DNA of 64,000 nucleotides. Origin: Apostichopus japonicus (taxonomy: Eukaryota; Echinodermata; Holothuroidea; Aspidochirotida; Stichopodidae). A model generated the notes under the pieces. It ran no database searches, was not told where the DNA came from, and saw only the letters and a list, made by a program, of their open reading frames with translations. A program made the position numbers and the translations under genes. The stretch spans positions 19,651,508-19,715,507 of the forward strand of contig NC_092561.1 in NCBI RefSeq assembly GCF_037975245.1. Direction: 5' to 3'. Shown one piece after another: positions 39,201-51,200 of the stretch (position 1 is the stretch's first letter; every line of letters begins with the position of its first letter).

Positions 39201-39799
39201 ACAGTTTTGGTGATGTCCATCAATTCCTCACACTGTGCAGATTGGATTCGGTGACAATTGTGACTAACACAACAGTTTGTTTTGTACTGCTTGTCACAAA
39301 TTAAACCTCACCTTGCCTGAATTTACTCCTCACTTCTGCTGTGATTTATAGTAACATCATAGAAATCTCATCAATTAATGGAAATGAGATGGCAATCCAC
39401 CATCAGAGAAGTCCTGTCAAGTTCTTTTCCATTTTATCACATTTTAGGAATGATTGGCAGTTATTAGGTATGAATTGTTAAATTGTCAATGCTATTTCTT
39501 TGAGAATCAAATCCCACCACACTGACGTCAATGGGCTTGACTAGTCAAGTTTTTATTTATTTTGTAATAACAAAATAACAGCCAACACTTTTTAACTTTC
39601 AACAATTTTAACAAAGTAACAGTCAGCACAAAGTAACAGTCAACACAGCATTTTGTTTTAAATTATCTTTTTGCATGTTGTAAAGATGGTAAAGCAATTA
39701 ATGTTGAAAGTTTCAATATATACAGTCTTGTATCAAGGTATAAAGGCCTTCTCATATGTCTTATGCAACAATTAACTCTGGTCACTGGTAACTTGTCAC
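39201..39799. other. Intergenic stretch after DEAF1
   Basis: No gene is supported. A short partial repeat of AAAGTAACAGTCA(A/G)CAC occurs at about 39610-39650. Confidence 0.35.
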
Positions 39800-40068
39800 A
39801 CCCATACACCCAAGTGTCCCCTGCGAGACTTTCCATGGGGTGCAGACATGCAAATATGTTACAAGTTACCTCGCAGGTAACTTATTACAGGTAACTTATT
39901 ACAGGTAACTTATCACAAGTTACCTCACAGGTAACCCCTTATATAAACCCTGGGTGAAGAGAGGCAATGTAGATTAAATTGCCTTGGCCACAACAAAATG
40001 ATCTGGCTAGGACTCGAACCTGCAATCCTTAGATCGCAGATTGTTTTAGTCATTTAACCATGATGGCC
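39800..40068 (-). mobile_element. Degenerate tRNA-derived SINE (family A)
   Basis: Minus-strand reading includes a B-box-like GCAGGTTCGAGTCCTAGCC, the CACCCAGGGTTTATATAAGG region and repeated GTTACCTG/GTAACTTG blocks, corresponding to the GGGTTAAATGGGTACCT part of the copy at 27713-28034. Diverged, with internal short duplications (TTATTACAGGTAAC). Confidence 0.6.
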
Positions 40069-40069
40069 A

Positions 40070-41103
40070 GGAAATGTCAAGTTTTTGATTCATGTCTTCT
40101 AATATCTTGGTAAACAATGAAAGGCTTAATTTTATGTCACAGAGTAAATATCTTTATTAAATTGCAGTTTTTAATCAATAAACACACACCTGTACAAATG
40201 AATTTGTTCTTTCTCATTGTAATCATTACTTCTCGGTTTCACAAAGTCTAAGCACCACCTCTTTGAAGACTTGATTCACTCGGTCTGCAAGTTAAAGACT
40301 TAACAAGCTTTGTGTGACATATTGCCCCATCCAGATTGTACTATGACTCGAGTCACTGACACAAGTCTGCCCAATTACTGTTAGTGACTCGTTACAACTC
40401 TACCCCTTCCTCCTTAAATGTTTTACTAGCAAATGTATTTAGAATCATTGAGTTCAGTGTTTGGCACTTTGGCAAAGATCTACCCAAGACAGCTCAGACT
40501 CTTCTATAACTCTATTTATATATCTCGAGTGTCTCCAGCAAGTACTGATCAGTTCTGTAAGTGGGTTCTTCACTGATATAAATCAAGAATAAATACATAA
40601 ACATGTACGCTGATGGTATCCTTGGCTCATTATCATACCAGTGTAATCTGGACAAGCAATTCAATCTTGAAAATGTCATCAGTCCTATCCCAAAAATTAG
40701 ATTTTGTTCTTTAATTTTGTAAGAAACAAGACCTTAGAAGTGTTTCCTTATTCTTCTGGATTTCCCAAAACTACAATTTCCCAAAGCTACTGTTCTGTTG
40801 TCCAGCATTCCTCAGCAGAAATATTTGCTGATTCTTGTCCTTATATGAGTCTGGTTGGGTTTTTTTAAGAAGGGGATATTTTCAAGTTTGGAGGCATGTA
40901 ATGAGTAACATACGCAAACTCTGCTATCGGCTGACTCAGGATTCTGCTTATAAAAGTGTTTTACATGTTGTCCTTCCCTGAAAATGCATCTGTCGTCTCC
41001 CTCTTCCTTTGGAGTTTGTTTACAAAACTCTCTACACGCAAGCAAGGACTCTTGTCTCTTGTCCATTCATCACACATCCCTCAATATACTATTGACCAAG
41101 TCG
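40070..41103. other. Intergenic region between DEAF1 and the ankyrin gene (tail to tail)
   Basis: No gene is supported. It presumably includes the 3' end of the minus-strand ankyrin transcript. An open frame on the minus strand at 40812-41066 has no family resemblance. Confidence 0.35.
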
Positions 41104-44100
41104 TCAGTTCTTCCAGATAGAAAACTTTGGAGCATCGTTAGCGAGTGCGCTGAAACCTGGATCTTCTTCCAGACATAGTACGTCACCCATCTGAGCTGCT
41201 GAAAGCTGAACAAACCAAGAGAAACGAAGACTGAAAAATACAACAAAATAACTTAAATTGGAAGAAGTTGCTTTGTGTCTGTATCAAACAACCTAGACTT
41301 TTTCCTTCTTTAGATGTGAATGTACATATGTCTTTTCCACATCTAGTGCCGGTTAACATCACACATTGAGTGCTGGCTATAACTTGATCCCTTCAAGTGT
41401 TGGCTATTTCATCACACCAAGTACTGGATAGCATCTGTCACTCACCGAGTGCTGGTTAACATCTCTTTCCCACATCTAGTGCTGGTTAACATCACACACT
41501 GAATACTGGCTATAACTTGATCCCTTTACGTGTTGGTTATTTTATCTAAACCAAGTGCAGGATTAGTATCTTTCACACACAGAGTGTCTCTTTCCCACAT
41601 GTAGTGCTGGTTAACATCACACACTGAATGCTAGCTATAACTTGATCTCTTCAAGTGTTGGCTATTTCATCACACCAAGTACTAGATAGCATCTGTCACT
41701 CACCGAGTGCTGGCTAACATATCTTTCCCACATCTAGTGCTGGTTAACATCACACACTGAATACTGGCTATAACTTGATCCCAAGTGTTGGCTATTTCAT
41801 CATTCCAAGTACTAGGTAGCATCTGTCACACACCGACTGCCCACTAAGATAGGATCTTTCATGCATCTAGTGCTGTTTAACATCACACACTGACTACTGG
41901 CTGTAACTTGATCCCTTCAAGTGTTGGATACTGTTAAACATAAATGTCACATCAAATGCAAAACACTTGACCTTGACGTGTCATTACAAAGTGTCACTTG
42001 ACAAAAGTGCTTACCATGTTGGTATTCCTGCTCTCTCTGAAAGGCTTTGAATGCAAAGATTGTCCCTTCATAACGTAAGCAGATCCAGGTCGTGAGAAGT
42101 GAGCGACATCTGAGTTGGTAATAGGTACAGCAGGATCATGTTCTGTGACCTAAATGAAGAGGTAAAGACTTTTAATATGGGTTTTATCAGGAACATACCT
42201 TTTCCAAATAAATAACTTAAAATAATACATTAGAGGTAAGGACTTAGGGTTTATAATATTCAGGGACATACCTATTTCAAATAAGCAACTTTAAATTGGA
42301 CAAATGTTGCATGTTGTGCTTTCCCACCTCTTGTATGGTTAGAAGAGCTGATCCACTGGCAAACTGTACATTGTTATTGATTGACAATTGTGTGCAGATT
42401 ATACCATCCACTGACGCTGAATATGAAATGTGACAGTTTCAGCTATAAATGAAGAATAACGTTGAAGTTTCGAATATTTCAGGGAGAAAGAAAACACCCT
42501 AGTTGGGGTATTTTGTGACTTTACTGCAGATGGTTTTTGTGTACAGTACATAGTACCTTGACAGATTAGAGGCTGGGAAATGCTTCCATAATGTATCTGT
42601 CGGTATAATATACAGTTGTACAGTATATATTATGTATTATATATAATATAAAGTACATATTATATCTGCACTGATGACTGACAGTACCTTTCTGACAATG
42701 CCAAGTCTTATTAATTCTGTCTTGGGAGTTCTTGAACAACCCTCAGCAGCGAAAAATGGCCAAATTGTGTCCAGAGCTGAAGCAAAATCGGATGCTGTCC
42801 TTGAGAAAAGAGAAAAGAAAAGAGAATTGAACACATCGTTAGCTTTTGTATAATATTCGAATGAACTTTCTCTATTTTACATTTCCCTTGCCATCAATAT
42901 CTTGAGAACTTAAACTTAAAAATCTCTACTTTTCATGTTCCTCTGAATTTTCTACAGTATCCAAGCCCATTCTCAATGTTACATAAATGTATCAAAGCTA
43001 GAATAAACTTTGCAATCGATATTTTGAAAATTTATTTAATAAAGATCTCTCTACCTTCCTTGAGAATCCTTGATTGTCAAGTTTGGTTTGTATTTCATTA
43101 ATTTCATCAAAACCTTTCCGTGAGCCTGAAAAGCTGCACAATGGCATGCTGTCCAACCAGTCCCTGAGTTAGTTAAGTTGATATCTGCTCTGAGGACCAA
43201 ACGAAGAGAAGTAGATAGTTATTAAAATATTAATATTAATGACACAATCTCAGATAAGTCTGTTATGTAAAGGAATCCCAAGTTCTCATCTTAAACTTGT
43301 AATAAATTCAATGTCTACATGTGCAGAAGAATAGGTTAATTTATAAGAGCATAAAAACACCACACTGGAGCTTAGAAGGTTACGTGGGGAATTGATCCAG
43401 GTTTTCAAGATTGTGTATGGTTTTGACAATAAATCCTTTACCAACTTTTTCTTGTTTGCTAACAGTAGTCGTACTAGAGGTCATTGTCTTAAACTCCAAA
43501 AGTCGCATAGTAGGATTAATATTCGGCATAACTTTTTTTCTAATAGGGTTGTGAATGAGTGAAATGGTTTGCCTGAGAAAGTTGTACTTGCAAGTAGTGA
43601 CAATGGGTTTAGGAATGCTTTGGACAAGCACTTTAAGCATTGTAATCGGGTCTGAGTGTTTGTGTCTTCAGTTTTTTTTTTCCCTCTCTCTATAGGGTCC
43701 TTGATGGGGACTTAAGTGTCCCTCCTGATCCTTTTTTCTACTAAACTAAACTAAACTAAACTAACAAATGGAAAAGAGAACATAGACAAGTGCTGTAGCC
43801 TTGAGATACTGTAATTTTTCTTTTTTAACCAATAATATTGCATAAATATATGAGAAAACAATGGCCGGAGAAATGGAAAGTTCATCTGCTGATTGATCTG
43901 ACAAATTATGTAACATAAAGTTTGAGGAAGGGGGACACAATTTTTTCTAGTTTCATGAACAATTGGAGCTCAAACTTCAGATAAACTTCAGGTTATATTC
44001 GTATACGTATTGTATATCAATAAAATAATTTTGCCAAAATATGTCTTTCATTTTTGTAGTTTAATGTGGTATTGTTGATCCAACAACATTGGTTTACCCA

Positions 44101-45515
44101 TTTTGTAGCAATAGTTCTACAATAGAGCTGTAGCCCCAAAATGCTGCATTGCAGAGGGGTAAAAATCCTTCCTTTGAATATTCATTTACATCCACTCCAC
44201 CATCGATTAGTGATCTCAATAGCTGTGAAATAAAGAAAATATATGGAAAAATTAATTGATACCAAACACTTCATGTTTAAAGGCATTGAAGACTTGCCCC
44301 AAACGGCGTGCCACACTCTGAAAAAGTTAACTTTCCGTTGCTTGCAAATGACGTTTCCTTCTTGTAGCAACAAAATGCAGACAGTAATGAAAATTGATAC
44401 CTTGTTATCTTTTATCTAGACCTGAGATGTCCATCGCTGCTATGTACACTGTGTTGTGGGTATTGACCGTAGCTGTTTGTATTGACTGTACACTAGTGTC
44501 TAATTACCGATGGTAGCGAGCTGTGTGTATTTTCTGGGATCGATGATGATGTCTAACACTTCTGTTACACCTCATTCGAAACTAGGTCAGGTTACCGGCA
44601 TGAGAGGTTTCTTTGTGCGCGAGTCTTCACACCCTTTCAACTAGTACTCATTCTAACATTAACAGTAGGAACAGTGTCTCTGTTTTGAACTGCAACTCTC
44701 AAAATATGGTACGAAGCATTTGCAATATGTAAAGTGCGTACACTACAGAGAGTTTTATCTTTTTCATTTTACTTTTGTGTGTCATGTGAACAGTACTGTA
44801 GTAGTAGTAGTTTTCATATTTAAATATATTTGTTTTCTCTTAAAATAGAACTGAAGATACAATATCTTCAGTTTAGAAAAACTACCAGGAATGTAGGCTA
44901 GCTTATTAAAGTAAAGTTGATTTGATGTAGGATTACACTTTAGGTCTACCTGGCTACTTCTAAATTCTAGGTCTATAGCCTTGAGCCTTAGGCTATCCTT
45001 GTGAAGTTGTGTACCTGTAGTCACTAACAGTATATGCTATACCCTCAACCATAATAACCTATTGTAGTAGTAGTAAGTTGAGTCTCGTCTATCCGACATG
45101 CTCAGTGATTAACCTCCGCCACTTATCACGATCTTGCGCAAGGTTTATTGCTTCCTCGAAATTGTTAATGTTTTTAACGTCCTTAAATTGCAACTTTATT
45201 TCTTCAAGCAAGGTAGTCACGGGCCTTACTGGTTAAGCAGTATGTTTAACCTATGCCTAGGCCTAATGTAATGTCTAAGTTAGTCTAAGGTAGTTGTTGG
45301 CAGATAACTGGCCCCACAGTAACTCCCAATGTGGGCTACTGTACCTGTTACTTGTTAGGCAAGGTAGAATAGACATGTTGTGCACAGTACAGTGTCACAG
45401 TAGCCCACAGTGTTCTATAATTAGCTAGTGTAAGTGTAAAGCAGTGTTAGGTCTACTTGTGTTAGGCCTGACTAACCTCAAAGTTTCCACTGGAAGCAAC
45501 GGTTGCGATATCCAT
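41104..45515 (-). CDS. Small ankyrin-repeat protein, six exons, about 210 aa
   Basis: Exons: 45515-45477, 44222-44098, 43189-43055, 42799-42688, 42149-42015, 41190-41104, with consistent phases (0, 2, 2, 0, 0). The N-terminus MDIATVASSGNFE joins LLRSLIDGGVDVNEYSKEGF, then LPLCNAAFWGYSSIVELLLQ, NGADINLTNSGTGWTACHCA and KVLMKLMKYKPNLTIKDSQG. These are two to three ankyrin repeats covering residues 1 to about 105. A non-repeat tail follows (TASDFASALDTIWPFFAAEG; IRLGIVRKVTEHDPAVPIT; FSRPGSAYVMKGQ), ending MGDVLCLEEDPG...SIWKN. Ankyrin repeats mediate protein-protein contacts; partner and location are unknown. The final acceptor is ambiguous: several AGs in AGCTTTCAGCAGCTCAG allow another open frame ending SILRDV. 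I do not recognise the orthologue. Confidence 0.75.
41325..41935. repeat. Minisatellite, ~125-bp compound unit, about 5 copies, in an ankyrin-gene intron
   Basis: The unit includes TTTCCCACATCTAGTGCTGG, TTAACATCACACACTGAATA, CTGGCTATAACTTGATCCCT, TCAAGTGTTGGCTATTTCAT and CACCAAGTACTGGATAGCAT. The words AGTGCTGG(T/C)TA and AAGTGTTGGCTA inside the unit suggest an older shorter period. It lies in the last intron. Confidence 0.92.
43375..43762 (+). pseudogene. 3' end of a CR1/L2-type LINE reverse transcriptase with CTAAA-repeat tail
   Basis: Plus-strand translation reads LIQVFKIVYGFDNKSF, SSRTRGHCLKLQKSHSR, INIRHNFFSNRVVNE, stop, NGLPEKVV, LDKHFKHCNRV, stop. This is the C-terminus of CR1/L2-like reverse transcriptases, where the in-frame TGA sits at the usual Trp of WNxLP. 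A tandem ACTAAACTAAACTAAACTAA tail at 43740-43762 marks the 3' end. 5'-truncated, antisense in an ankyrin-gene intron. Confidence 0.8.
44277..44640. mobile_element. piggyBac-like MITE, copy 2
   Basis: Starts TTAAAGGCATTGAAGACTTG and ends GAGTCTTCACACCCTTTCAA (target TTAA mutated on the right). The body matches 23761-24119. It lies within the first intron of the ankyrin gene, just upstream of exon 2. Confidence 0.75.
45064..45240 (-). pseudogene. 5'-truncated LINE reverse-transcriptase tail, copy 1
   Basis: Minus-strand translation includes EEIKLQFKDVKNINNFEEAI followed by NLAQDRDKWRRLITEHVG and a stop; the AQDRDKWRRLI motif is the classic reverse-transcriptase C-terminus. The 3' end is a short TAC repeat (CTACTACTACAATAG). 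It lies in the first intron of the ankyrin gene, same strand. Confidence 0.8.
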
Positions 45516-45940
45516 ATTTCATGTGTTTTTTTATAAGGTTAATTGGCTGATGATGACTTAGATACAATGATCTAGAAGGTAGGGAACTAATAAGAAAGCA
45601 AAGCGAGGTTTGTTTTCGTTGCACATGCTGGTCAAGTGTACATCGAAGTTCCAGTAACCTAGATAGCGTCCGCTGATATTGTTGTCAAGGTAGAGTTAGG
45701 TGACATATGTGCCACCCTTTCAATCATGTATATAACATCTTTTTTGTAACAGTATATTGTATGTTATTTGCATCTATCGTTGTAACTTTATACTTGAAAT
45801 ATACATTAAGTATTACTTATAAGTATTATAAATTGTAATCTCAATATAATAATGTGAACAATATATACTATTTTAAAGCTGTAGCTTTTGCAAGACCAAT
45901 TTAATGCAGTAGGTGGAACAGAAGTAAAACTACCTTAGTA
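45516..45940. other. Upstream region of the ankyrin gene
   Basis: About 400 bp, AT-rich. It should contain the ankyrin-gene promoter; no clear element recognised. Confidence 0.35.
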
Positions 45941-46130
45941 GTAGTAGTAAGTTGAGTCTCGTCTATCCGACATGCTCAGTGATTAACCTCCGCCACGTAT
46001 CACGATCTTGCGCAAGGTTTATTGCTTCTTCGAAATTGTTAATATTAATGTCCTTGAATTGCGATTTTATTTTTCCAAGCAATGTAGTCACGGGCCTTCC
46101 AACTGGTTTAGCAGATTAGGTCCAGTGGCA
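45941..46130 (-). pseudogene. 5'-truncated LINE reverse-transcriptase tail, copy 2
   Basis: Nearly the same 3'-terminal text as 45064-45240 (TATCCGACATGCTCAGTGAT, CACGATCTTGCGCAAGGTTT) in the same orientation with a TAC-repeat tail. It carries small deletions, so the frame is broken upstream. The two copies are about 880 bp apart. Confidence 0.75.
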
Positions 46131-46451
46131 GGTTTGTCAACTCTGCGTATATGGCAAGCCATATGTGCAATAATTCGATAAACCGAATTTTTCAATTTTA
46201 TTCATTTTTTTGCAATTTCAAACCTTTGAAACTTTTGCCACATATCATCATTCTTGGTCTGAGAATTATGTACACATATTTGAGTAACATACGTTATGCT
46301 TCTAGGAACTTAATCTTACATTAAATTAAAAGTAATTGCCAGAAGCATAAAATTATTACACATCTAAGGCCTTATAATAAAGCCTTAAGTCAATTTAAGG
46401 TAATATAACGATTTTTTTGGGTGATCATGAAAATGTCTTGTATCTAAAGAG

Positions 46452-46528
46452 ACTATTAATATTAAAAAATGTGAAAAAGTAAGAGGGCCTGATGTTTCGA
46501 TCCTAGCAGGATCTTCTTCGGAGGCTGA
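46452..46528. mobile_element. Compact insertion of the TTTCGATCCTAGCAGGAT repeat, copy 3
   Basis: The paralogous sequence in unit 2 (54798-54814) reads straight across this point, from CTAAAGAG directly into AACATAAATAG. Here 77 bp containing CCTGATGTTTCGATCCTAGC and AGGATCTTCTTCGG are inserted. GATCCTagcAGGATC can form a small hairpin. Confidence 0.7.
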
Positions 46529-46573
46529 AACATAAATAGTCACAGTTCAAGCATTTTTAACCTTATTCGTCAC

Positions 46574-46908
46574 CATAGGCGTAGGAGCCCAATTTGATTG
46601 GGGGGGGGGGGGTTAATGTGCATATCATATAGGCATGCATCTGTTATTACATCGCATGCCAATAACATACAATCATTTGCCGTGTTATTACCCTTCCATA
46701 TTGGTTATAATTATTGGGGAAGTTGTTACAATAATAATGATAATAATAATAATATAAGTTTAACCATTGAAAACCACAATGCAAATTATTTTTCTTTCAG
46801 TAGGTGCCCAAAAAATTCTCAGCATATTGCCCCAATTTTCACAAAAATATTTGGTTGGGGGCTGCAGCCACTAGCCCCCCCCCCCCCCCGCCGCCTCCTA
46901 CGCCTATG
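46574..46908. mobile_element. hAT-like MITE, copy 2 of the CATAGGCG family
   Basis: Ends CATAGGCGTAGGAGCCC and, on the reverse strand, CATAGGCGTAGGAGGCGGCG. Flanking octamers TTCGTCAC (46566-46573) and TTCTTCAC (46909-46916) differ by one base, consistent with an 8-bp target duplication. Sub-terminal G and C runs resemble those of 19202-19857. Absent at the homologous position of unit 2. Confidence 0.85.
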
Positions 46909-47973
46909 TTCTTCACGTGAAATGTGATAATCGCCATCAAATGTGAAATACGATGGCGTAATAACATATTGTATACACCGATGAAAGGTTCTTTCAGAAA
47001 GTTATAACCACAAATATAATCATCGAAGCTACCCTACTGCATGGTTCCATGCGAATTACACGGCTGCAGGGTGTGCAATGAACATGAACAACGAAGTTAT
47101 AGGTAGAAAGGGGAAAAAATGGGAATTTTTGATGTAACTACACATTTTGTCGGAGACAGCAGAACATTATAAGTTTTCCGTATGACGCAAACGTTGATGA
47201 AATAGCTTGCATAAAAAGTCCGGATCAAATGACTGAAATTATTTTCGTATATTAATTTACTTTATAGCATTAAAACCAACCATCTGGAGATATATTGGGA
47301 AAGTATTGATAATTTATAAAATATATTCCGTTCCCATGTACGGCGTAATCTAAGCAAACTCATCAAAGGTTTGGATGACTAATTCAAAAATAAAATAAAC
47401 ACAAATAAACACACATTAAGTAACTATATAAAGTCATTGAAAGTTTATAGAAGTTATTAGTGCTCATCATTACTACAAAATGGCAGGATAGAAAGGAATC
47501 TGATCAACTGATTTCAGTTTCACATTTCTGGAGGAAGTATAACAGACAAAAACATCTAAATTATTTGTGGTTTTGATTTAAAAGTGTCTTTTAGTTTTTC
47601 GTGTAAATGCAGTTTCATGCTACCACATGACCACACTGAACTAAGACGTGTATACCATTCAACAACTGTCTTGAACGTAAGTTCACAATTTTATAATCAA
47701 TAAACATATTTTGAATGACTTTTGCATATATATCATTCTATACGTTTACTAGGCTAGCACAGTTGGTACAGAATATCACATATGCCTGCTGTACGTGCTT
47801 CACAGTAGAAGTACTCGAATTCAAGGTCAATAAACAGAATACAAAAAGAAGTAAAACATTTGGCAAGTTGCGAAGGACACAAAACACCCCTCTGGTTTCG
47901 CATGACTTGATTAGTTATAACAGCGCGGCGAACGAGCAGCACCGAGCTCATCACCATTCTTTAAGCAGAAGTG

Positions 47974-48170
47974 TTAGTTCCTTCTAAAAACATATCTATA
48001 CTTTATATCACTAACTAACTCAGTCATTTCATCGTATGTGACACAGCTGTGCGTTTCATCGTTAGTTATAAAGTACGAAAAAGAAGAAGAGACACTTTTA
48101 ATTTTGACCTCCCCTTTAAACGTTTTCAGCGCTTCTCTGTCGAGTCTTTTCTTTGGACGTTTTTCTCTGT
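47974..48170 (-). other. Conserved antisense reading frame at the CUB promoter, unit 1 (candidate terminal exon)
   Basis: On the minus strand, a possible acceptor (TTTTTGTTTGACAG) precedes an open frame starting EKRPKKRLDREALKTF, continuing SYFITNDETHSCVTYDEMTE and ending IKYRYVFRRN, stop. Unit 2 keeps acceptor, frame and stop. The differences between units are mostly replacements (seven codons) with about one silent change. It lies about 100 bp upstream of the CUB start codon on the opposite strand, and I found no upstream exon. It could be a real exon of an overlapping gene or a conserved promoter segment that happens to be open. Confidence 0.35.
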
Positions 48171-48275
48171 CAAACAAAAAGCAATAACAGTGTCTGTGTA
48201 TAACTGAGTTAATTTATGCTGTAAAAGCAGAGTTTTGGTATCTTAATTCGCTATAATTTTCTACACGTCAATTTC

Positions 48276-51200
48276 ATGATGACGAGGACAGGCCTTTACT
48301 TTTCCTGGTTCTTGATAACCGTAACGATTGTTGAGAAGGCGAACATCATATTTGGACAATCAATAGGTAAAAGTAATATCGTCATAATTACAATTAATTA
48401 TTCTGTACCTTGACACAGGTTTTGTTCCTTCTTTTCTTGAATATCACGTTTCATGTTTAAAGAGGCAAATCCCAAACTATCATACTTAGCTTCATATTTG
48501 CATTCTGAACTTCAAAAATTCTATGAACATCTCTTTACAATTTTTCAACCGGTAAAAGTAATAGTTTATTTTTTATTTACGTTTTATGTTGGAGGCACTT
48601 GCCTAACTATCATATACTTAGCTTTAATGAAACATACTGAATGTCATAAACATCTTTTTATAATTTTGCTTTATATTCCTTGTATATTATTTGTAGTTAT
48701 GAGGCTAACAGACCCAGCAGGCGAAATAATGTCTGACGGATACCCGAATAGTACATCACTGTTTCAGGGATGGAACATAACCGTTACTGAAGGTTACCGA
48801 ATTCATCTCGAGTTTTTAGACTTCATGTTAAATGAGACGATAGATTGTAGGCTCAGTGACTTAGTTACGGTAAGTGGTCATTTTACAATTAATTTGCTGG
48901 TGGAGTTCCATTCATGCAAACTGTTTTTTTATCGTACATTGTCTCTTCTCCTTAACCGTCTGTTATGTCCGTCATCTTCAGGACATATAGAATCATTACA
49001 ACTATGTATAGATATTAATCTTGGGCTCGCACTTATACTGCCACAAAGTACAGATAGTCTGTTTCGAAATTGTTGTCCACTTAAAAGCTGTAGGCTTACT
49101 TAATGAAACTTAGACAGCTGTAGTAAAATGATGACTGTGAAGTAATTACCTGGATGTTCATCTCTATGTAGTTTATATAAACATATCCAACTAAAGATCG
49201 AAAATAAAATGAAAAGTATCCAATATAGTAATGCTTTTGATTGTTGATCAATACACGCAGCATTGTTGCTACGTAAAGATTACATGATTGATTGATTGAT
49301 CGGTCGTATATGTTCAATACGTTGTAGTTGTTTAAATTAAGCACAAATGCTACAGGTACGTACAGTTTTGGGTGCAAAGCCAAATGTGCGTTCCCTCTAT
49401 AAGAGGTAGGGAATTTAAGTTTAACGCTTCTACATGAGATCACCTTATCATAGAAAAATATAAGCTTTGCCCTCTTTAATAATTGTAATTAGTGGGCACA
49501 GATTTTTGCTGACGCCCATCCTTGGGAGGAGTCTAATGGAAGATGTGTCCCTTCCCAATTTCAGGGGATAACATCGGTAAGGGGGCTTAGATACAAAATG
49601 GGATGAAAGTTTAATGAACGCCTGAATTGATATGACATTTCATAACCAAATGAAGGCTTTACACTATGTTAAAAGTTAGAAATAAAGGAGGAAGGATAAC
49701 ACAATATTTGAAGTCTGTCCGGGAAAAGTACAATTTTGCTTCGGCAACAGGGCTAAGGTGGAAAATTTTGCTATCGTTTCCATCATGTTAATTACATTCA
49801 TGTGTACGACTTGATAGTGGGTATGTTGTAAAAAGAAAAACATTTGAAAAACTGTATGGGTTGGGAGTTACCATGCTCCCATTGACTACAACCCTGTATA
49901 TATTAGCGATATCAAACAGTAAAATTATAAAATATATTTATATATTGATATTTACATTTACATAATGGAAATTTGCTTCTTTTACATTCCATAAGACGCA
50001 CCGAACTTTGACTAGAAGTGTCAATTACAGAATCAAAGTTTACTTTTTTTCAGGGAAATCTTGTTCTGTGCTTAGTAAGTATGGCTAATGAGAAAACCCT
50101 TCAGAGAAGTAGATCACACGGTGCAATAGAACCAAGTTGCCTATCCAGTAAAATATATATCATAAAAAATTCTTGAATATTCACTTCATGTGTTTTACTT
50201 TCTTCAAAGCTTTATGATGGTCCTGTGGGAGATTTCAACAGAGAAGTTGGTCGTTGGTGCTGGAATAACTTCACTAAGCTGATGCCGAACAGCTTTATCT
50301 CAACTAGCAATTACTTTTATCTCATTTTCATTGGTCAAGAAGGAAATACCAGGAAGGGATTCAAAGCTAGATATTACTCTATAAGTAAGAATATATTGTT
50401 GTGACTTGTGTTTAGACTACTTATTAATGTTTACTTGTTAGATCCTTAGAATGTGCAATTTGATTAAATCATTTCATGATTTCAAGTCAATACTTGGTGT
50501 AGGCCTGTTTTTTGTTGTTGCAATTAATGACTACAATTAGGCTTAAAACCATGATAAGCTTCTTACTCTTATTTTAATAATAGGTGGTGAAGGAATAAAA
50601 TATTACTAAATGAACAATCCCAGGATTTAATAACACACCATTTTACGTCCGACATATTTACGTCTGTTCACAATGAAGCAGTCAACATTATGTTTGCTAT
50701 AATTTCCTCATTATTAAATCGTTACATTGTTGTCACTTACACAACGTTCACTATAATATGACAGTAACAATCTACAAGTGAGTCAAGTTGTCCCTTATTG
50801 CATGCCACTGTTACAATATCGCCACTAGTAAACTATTTACATAAGTATACATATTCTTTTAAGGTAAACATATCAATCCAGTTTGGCATTATTCATGAAC
50901 GTATAGGAAGTAGATCAGTGATCTTACGAAAACTCATTAGGATATTTTAAATTACTTTAAATGAGAAAAGAAATACGATTAATATAAAGGCATAGCAATA
51001 AGAGATCTTAGTATTGCAAATACTTTTACCATCTGAGCTATACCAAGCCCTAATGTTTGGTGATTCCTAAAGAACCATCCCTGTTTATATATTTCAATCT
51101 GTACTTAACCATCATTTGTTATTTTCTTGACGACATTTTATCGTTCAAGCAGACAGCTATGTAGTAACAACCATCGAAACCACGTCGAAGTTTCCTACTG

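Noticed and set aside
42330-42412. Candidate extra exon of the ankyrin gene (VDGIICTQLSINNN...)
   Set aside because: Its only acceptor gives the wrong phase and an immediate stop; skipping it joins exons 4 and 5 cleanly in frame.
43380-43640. Minus-strand 86-residue open frame
   Set aside because: It is the antisense shadow of a LINE reverse-transcriptase tail on the plus strand.
49096-49443. 115-residue minus-strand open frame inside CUB intron 2
   Set aside because: The corresponding frame is broken in unit 2, and no splice context is seen.
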